Program-made: the position numbers and the translations under genes
The notes under the pieces: model-generated
The model's database searches: none
What the model was told of the DNA's origin: nothing
What the model saw: only the letters and a program-made list of their open reading frames with translations
Source of the DNA: CAYJSJ01 sp964373065
GTDB taxonomy: Bacteria > Patescibacteriota > Gracilibacteria > Peribacterales > Peribacteraceae
Direction of reading: 5' to 3'
Length of the DNA: 5,945 nt
Assembly: GCA_964373065.1 (NCBI GenBank)
Contig: CAYJSJ010000034.1
Span: 1 to 5,945 of the forward strand
Shown here: in pieces, positions 1 to 3,100 of the stretch
Layout: the number at the start of each line of letters is the position of its first letter
Numbering within the stretch: the stretch's first letter is position 1

Positions 1-5
1 ACAAT

Positions 6-34
6 TTGACACCATCCTCTTCTCATGATATACC
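6..34 (+). promoter_or_regulatory. Probable sigma70-type promoter with extended -10
   Basis: A perfect -35 hexamer TTGACA lies at 6-11. After a 17-base spacer comes TATACC at 29-34, matching four of six positions of TATAAT and preceded by TG one base upstream (TG at 26-27), which makes an extended -10 element. Transcription would start near 41, giving a leader of only about 14 bases before the ATG at 55. What is seen is the spacing and consensus match; activity is inferred. The placement also argues against the in-frame ATG at 25, which lies inside this promoter. Confidence 0.5.
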
Positions 35-54
35 AAACATATATCTCTCCCTCT

Positions 55-150
55 ATGTCAGACCGGCATCTGCTATATTCAGCCAAAAAGGGAGCGTTGC
101 TCGTCCTGTCTTTTTGTCTTCTTTTTTCTTCCGTCCTTCCCGCGCTCGCC
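55..150 (+). other. Sec signal peptide (residues 1-32)
   Basis: The N-terminus has a short basic stretch (R4, H5, K11, K12), then a hydrophobic core from about G13 to L28 (ALLVLSFCLLF within it), then P29 and an A-L-A site at 30-32, followed by the acidic AEE. This is a classic signal peptidase I pattern, with cleavage most likely after A32 (A33 is also possible). C21 lies within the core and lacks the lipobox context (no L-x-G/A-C at the cleavage region), so a lipoprotein is unlikely. It indicates export across the cytoplasmic membrane. Confidence 0.85.
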
Positions 151-3100
151 GCGGAAGAAACGCCGCCAGCCACTGAGAGCAAAGATGCCACGAGTGAAGA
201 CACAGCCAACGTCTCGTATACCGAGTCGTCGGCAGCCGCATCGAGCGCGGGGTTCCTCGGGAGCGCCAGCACACTGGTCACCGGATCACTCCCTGGCGCA
301 GAACCAAACGCGGTCAATTTGTCTGGCTCTCTTGCGTCGAAAGCGCTGCGCAATCGCCTCAACGCGACCACAGACCCGCAATCCGGCGCCCTCACCTATG
401 CCTATCCATTCGTCCTTCCCCCGGGACGCAATGGCATGACGCCAGAACTCGCGCTCGGCTACAACAGTCACCAGCGCAATAACGTGAATATCGCGGGATA
501 CGGATGGACCTTTTCTATTCCCACTATCGAACGCACGGCCAACGCAGGCATAGAACAACTCTATACCAATCCTATTTTTCTTTCGTCTCTTGCCGGAGAA
601 CTCGCGCCTGTGTCTTTCGCTCTTCCCTCTAGCGCTCCCTTTGGCGTCTATGGCGCTCGATACGAAACAGGAAGTTTTCTCACCCATGAATATATTGCTG
701 ATCCGTCTCTCGGTGATTATTGGCGTGTGACCGACAGACAAGGCATGACCTATCTCTTCGGCAGAACCTCTTCTGCACGTCTCAGCGCCCCTGCTTCCGC
801 AGGAACGACGCTCTCAGGCAAAACGGCCAAATGGTATCTCCAAGAAATGCGAGATCTCAACGGCAATGCGATGGTGTACGCGTACGAGACGATTGACACC
901 ATGATCTATCCCAAAACGATCACGTACACACAGAACGACCCGGATGGATTTTTCGGACCAACAGAGGGAACAGCAGGCATATTTTCCGTGCAGTTCGCCT
1001 ATGAGAATCGTCCGGACATGAGTGAAGATTACTCCTTTGGATTTCTCTTAAAAAACACCAAGCGACTTACAACCATAACCACAACGATCAATGGAAAGCA
1101 AGCGCGCGTGTACACGTTTTCCTATACCAGCGGTGATAACACGGTGCGATCCCTCCTGTCTTCGATCACAGAAACAGGCAGTGATGAAACCGGAAAAACT
1201 TTGTCGCTTCCGCCCACCGAGTTTACCTATACCAAACATCAAAAAGGATGGATCAAATACTCGCCCTTTTCCACTTTTTTTATTCCAAATGTCCCTGCCC
1301 CATATTATTTCGCAAATTCAAAACCACTCGACAACGGCATGCGATTGTTTGACTACAATGGCGACGCGCTCACAGATATGGTGATAAGCAATGATCCGGA
1401 TGGCTCTGCCGTAAAGAAGGCTCCTCTTCCACCCGGATCATATTTTGGGAGTATCTTTTTCAATACGAACAAACTCGTGGTAGAAAGCACGGTTCCATTC
1501 CTCAGCGGAGGAAATGATTTCGGTGTTCGTTTTGCCGATGTGGACGGTAACGGGCTTATGGATATCCTGCACGGCAAAGTGAGCTATAATGGCATGCTCT
1601 CGAGCGCCGTGTATCGCACCAAGGGCGGCAGCGCGCAATGGCTCGTGGATGGGAGCTATACCCTTCCCGTTGTTTTTTCCAAAGATCTTTTTGATCCTGA
1701 ATACGGTGTTTCTATTCCGCGCGATATGGGGGTGCGTGTCGGCGATATCAATGCCGATGGGCTTCCCGATCTCTTGCAATCATACAAAAAAGTCGTCTAT
1801 CCATACGAAACAGAAGAACCGCAGATCACCAAAGTGTTTCTGAACAATCTCTCGACCTCGTGGAAAGCAGAGAATCCAAACGCGCCAAAAGGATGGACCG
1901 ATGTGACCAACGCGCCATACCAGATTCCAGGCAATCTCCTGTTCAATACAAAGGAAGATTCATACGGCGTGTACATTGTGGACATCAACGGAGATGGGGT
2001 CAGTGATTTCCTCAGAGGTGGATTCGGTCCGAAAGGAGAGGTGGCCTCTGATATCTTTCTCAATGCCAATGGCGGCCAGTCGTATGTCACCTCAACAAGT
2101 TTTTCTTTTGGAAAAGGAGGATTTTCTGGTGACGGCGCACGACTCACCGACCTCAATGGCGACGGATTGACCGATCTCTTGAGCATTGTGTACTACACCA
2201 ATGAAGCAACGGCTCGCATAAACACAGGATCATCCTGGATCATCGATTCTTCATTTGTCGTGGATCCTGCCTTTGCGGTAAACGATTTTCCGACCAATGT
2301 GCAGATCGCTGACATAAACGGCGATGGACTCGAGGATATCATTGGTCACAAATATATCTCTGGTGAAAGCACATGGTTTCTGTACCTCAACAAAGGGCCG
2401 GTGTCAGATCTTCTCTCAACGATCAAGACAGATACTGGCGCGAACATCAAAGTGACCTACACCAATTCAGCGCAAGAAAAAACGCCAGAAGTCACCATTG
2501 CGAATCCGTCTCTCCCGTTTGGTTTGACCGTGGTCAAGACGATCCAAACAATAGATGGCCTTGGCAATACCGCCTTGTCTGACACCTACGCGTACGCAGG
2601 AGGATATTACCGATATGAATCCCCGATTGAAAAAAAATTCGCCGGGTTTCAAACCGTTTCCATCACAGACGCACTCGGGAACCAAACGATCCAGTATTAT
2701 CATCAGGGCAATGCGTCAGCCACAGAACTGGGAGAATATCTCGATGACAAAACGAAAATCAATACCATGTACCGTGAAGATCGTCGTGGTCCATTGCCAA
2801 ACGACCTGCTGTTTTCGCGTCGGCTGTTCACCTGGAGCAAAGCGCCGCTCCCGAGTCTGGCTGCTTCCAGAAACTACACGTACCTCGCCAAAGAGATCAC
2901 GCAGATGTGGAATGGCGGCGGATCGTCCAAAGATACGGCGACTGCATACACGTATGATCTCTCAAACGGAAACCGTATCACGACGACAGAATGGGGACAG
3001 GTGCAATCAACACTTGATGGCGCTTTCACGGACATACAGAATCCAGGAGACATCCGCGTGACCGAACGATCGTATGTGACGAACAACGTTGCCTTGTCTT

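Noticed and set aside
25..57. Alternative in-frame start at the ATG at 25, adding ten residues (MIYQTYISPS)
   Set aside because: It lies inside the predicted promoter between the -35 and the probable transcription start, and the signal peptide is already well formed from the ATG at 55. It cannot be excluded if transcription starts upstream of the window.
55..1350. ADP-ribosyltransferase activity suggested by the SpvB name
   Set aside because: The similarity is to the N-terminal SpvB domain shared with TcB proteins. The catalytic domain of SpvB is at its C-terminus and no such motif was seen here.
2555..3061. Plus-strand open frame of 168 codons in another frame
   Set aside because: It overlaps the main gene completely. 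Its translation is Arg/Ser/Thr-rich without domain features, whereas the main frame shows family landmarks in the same place.
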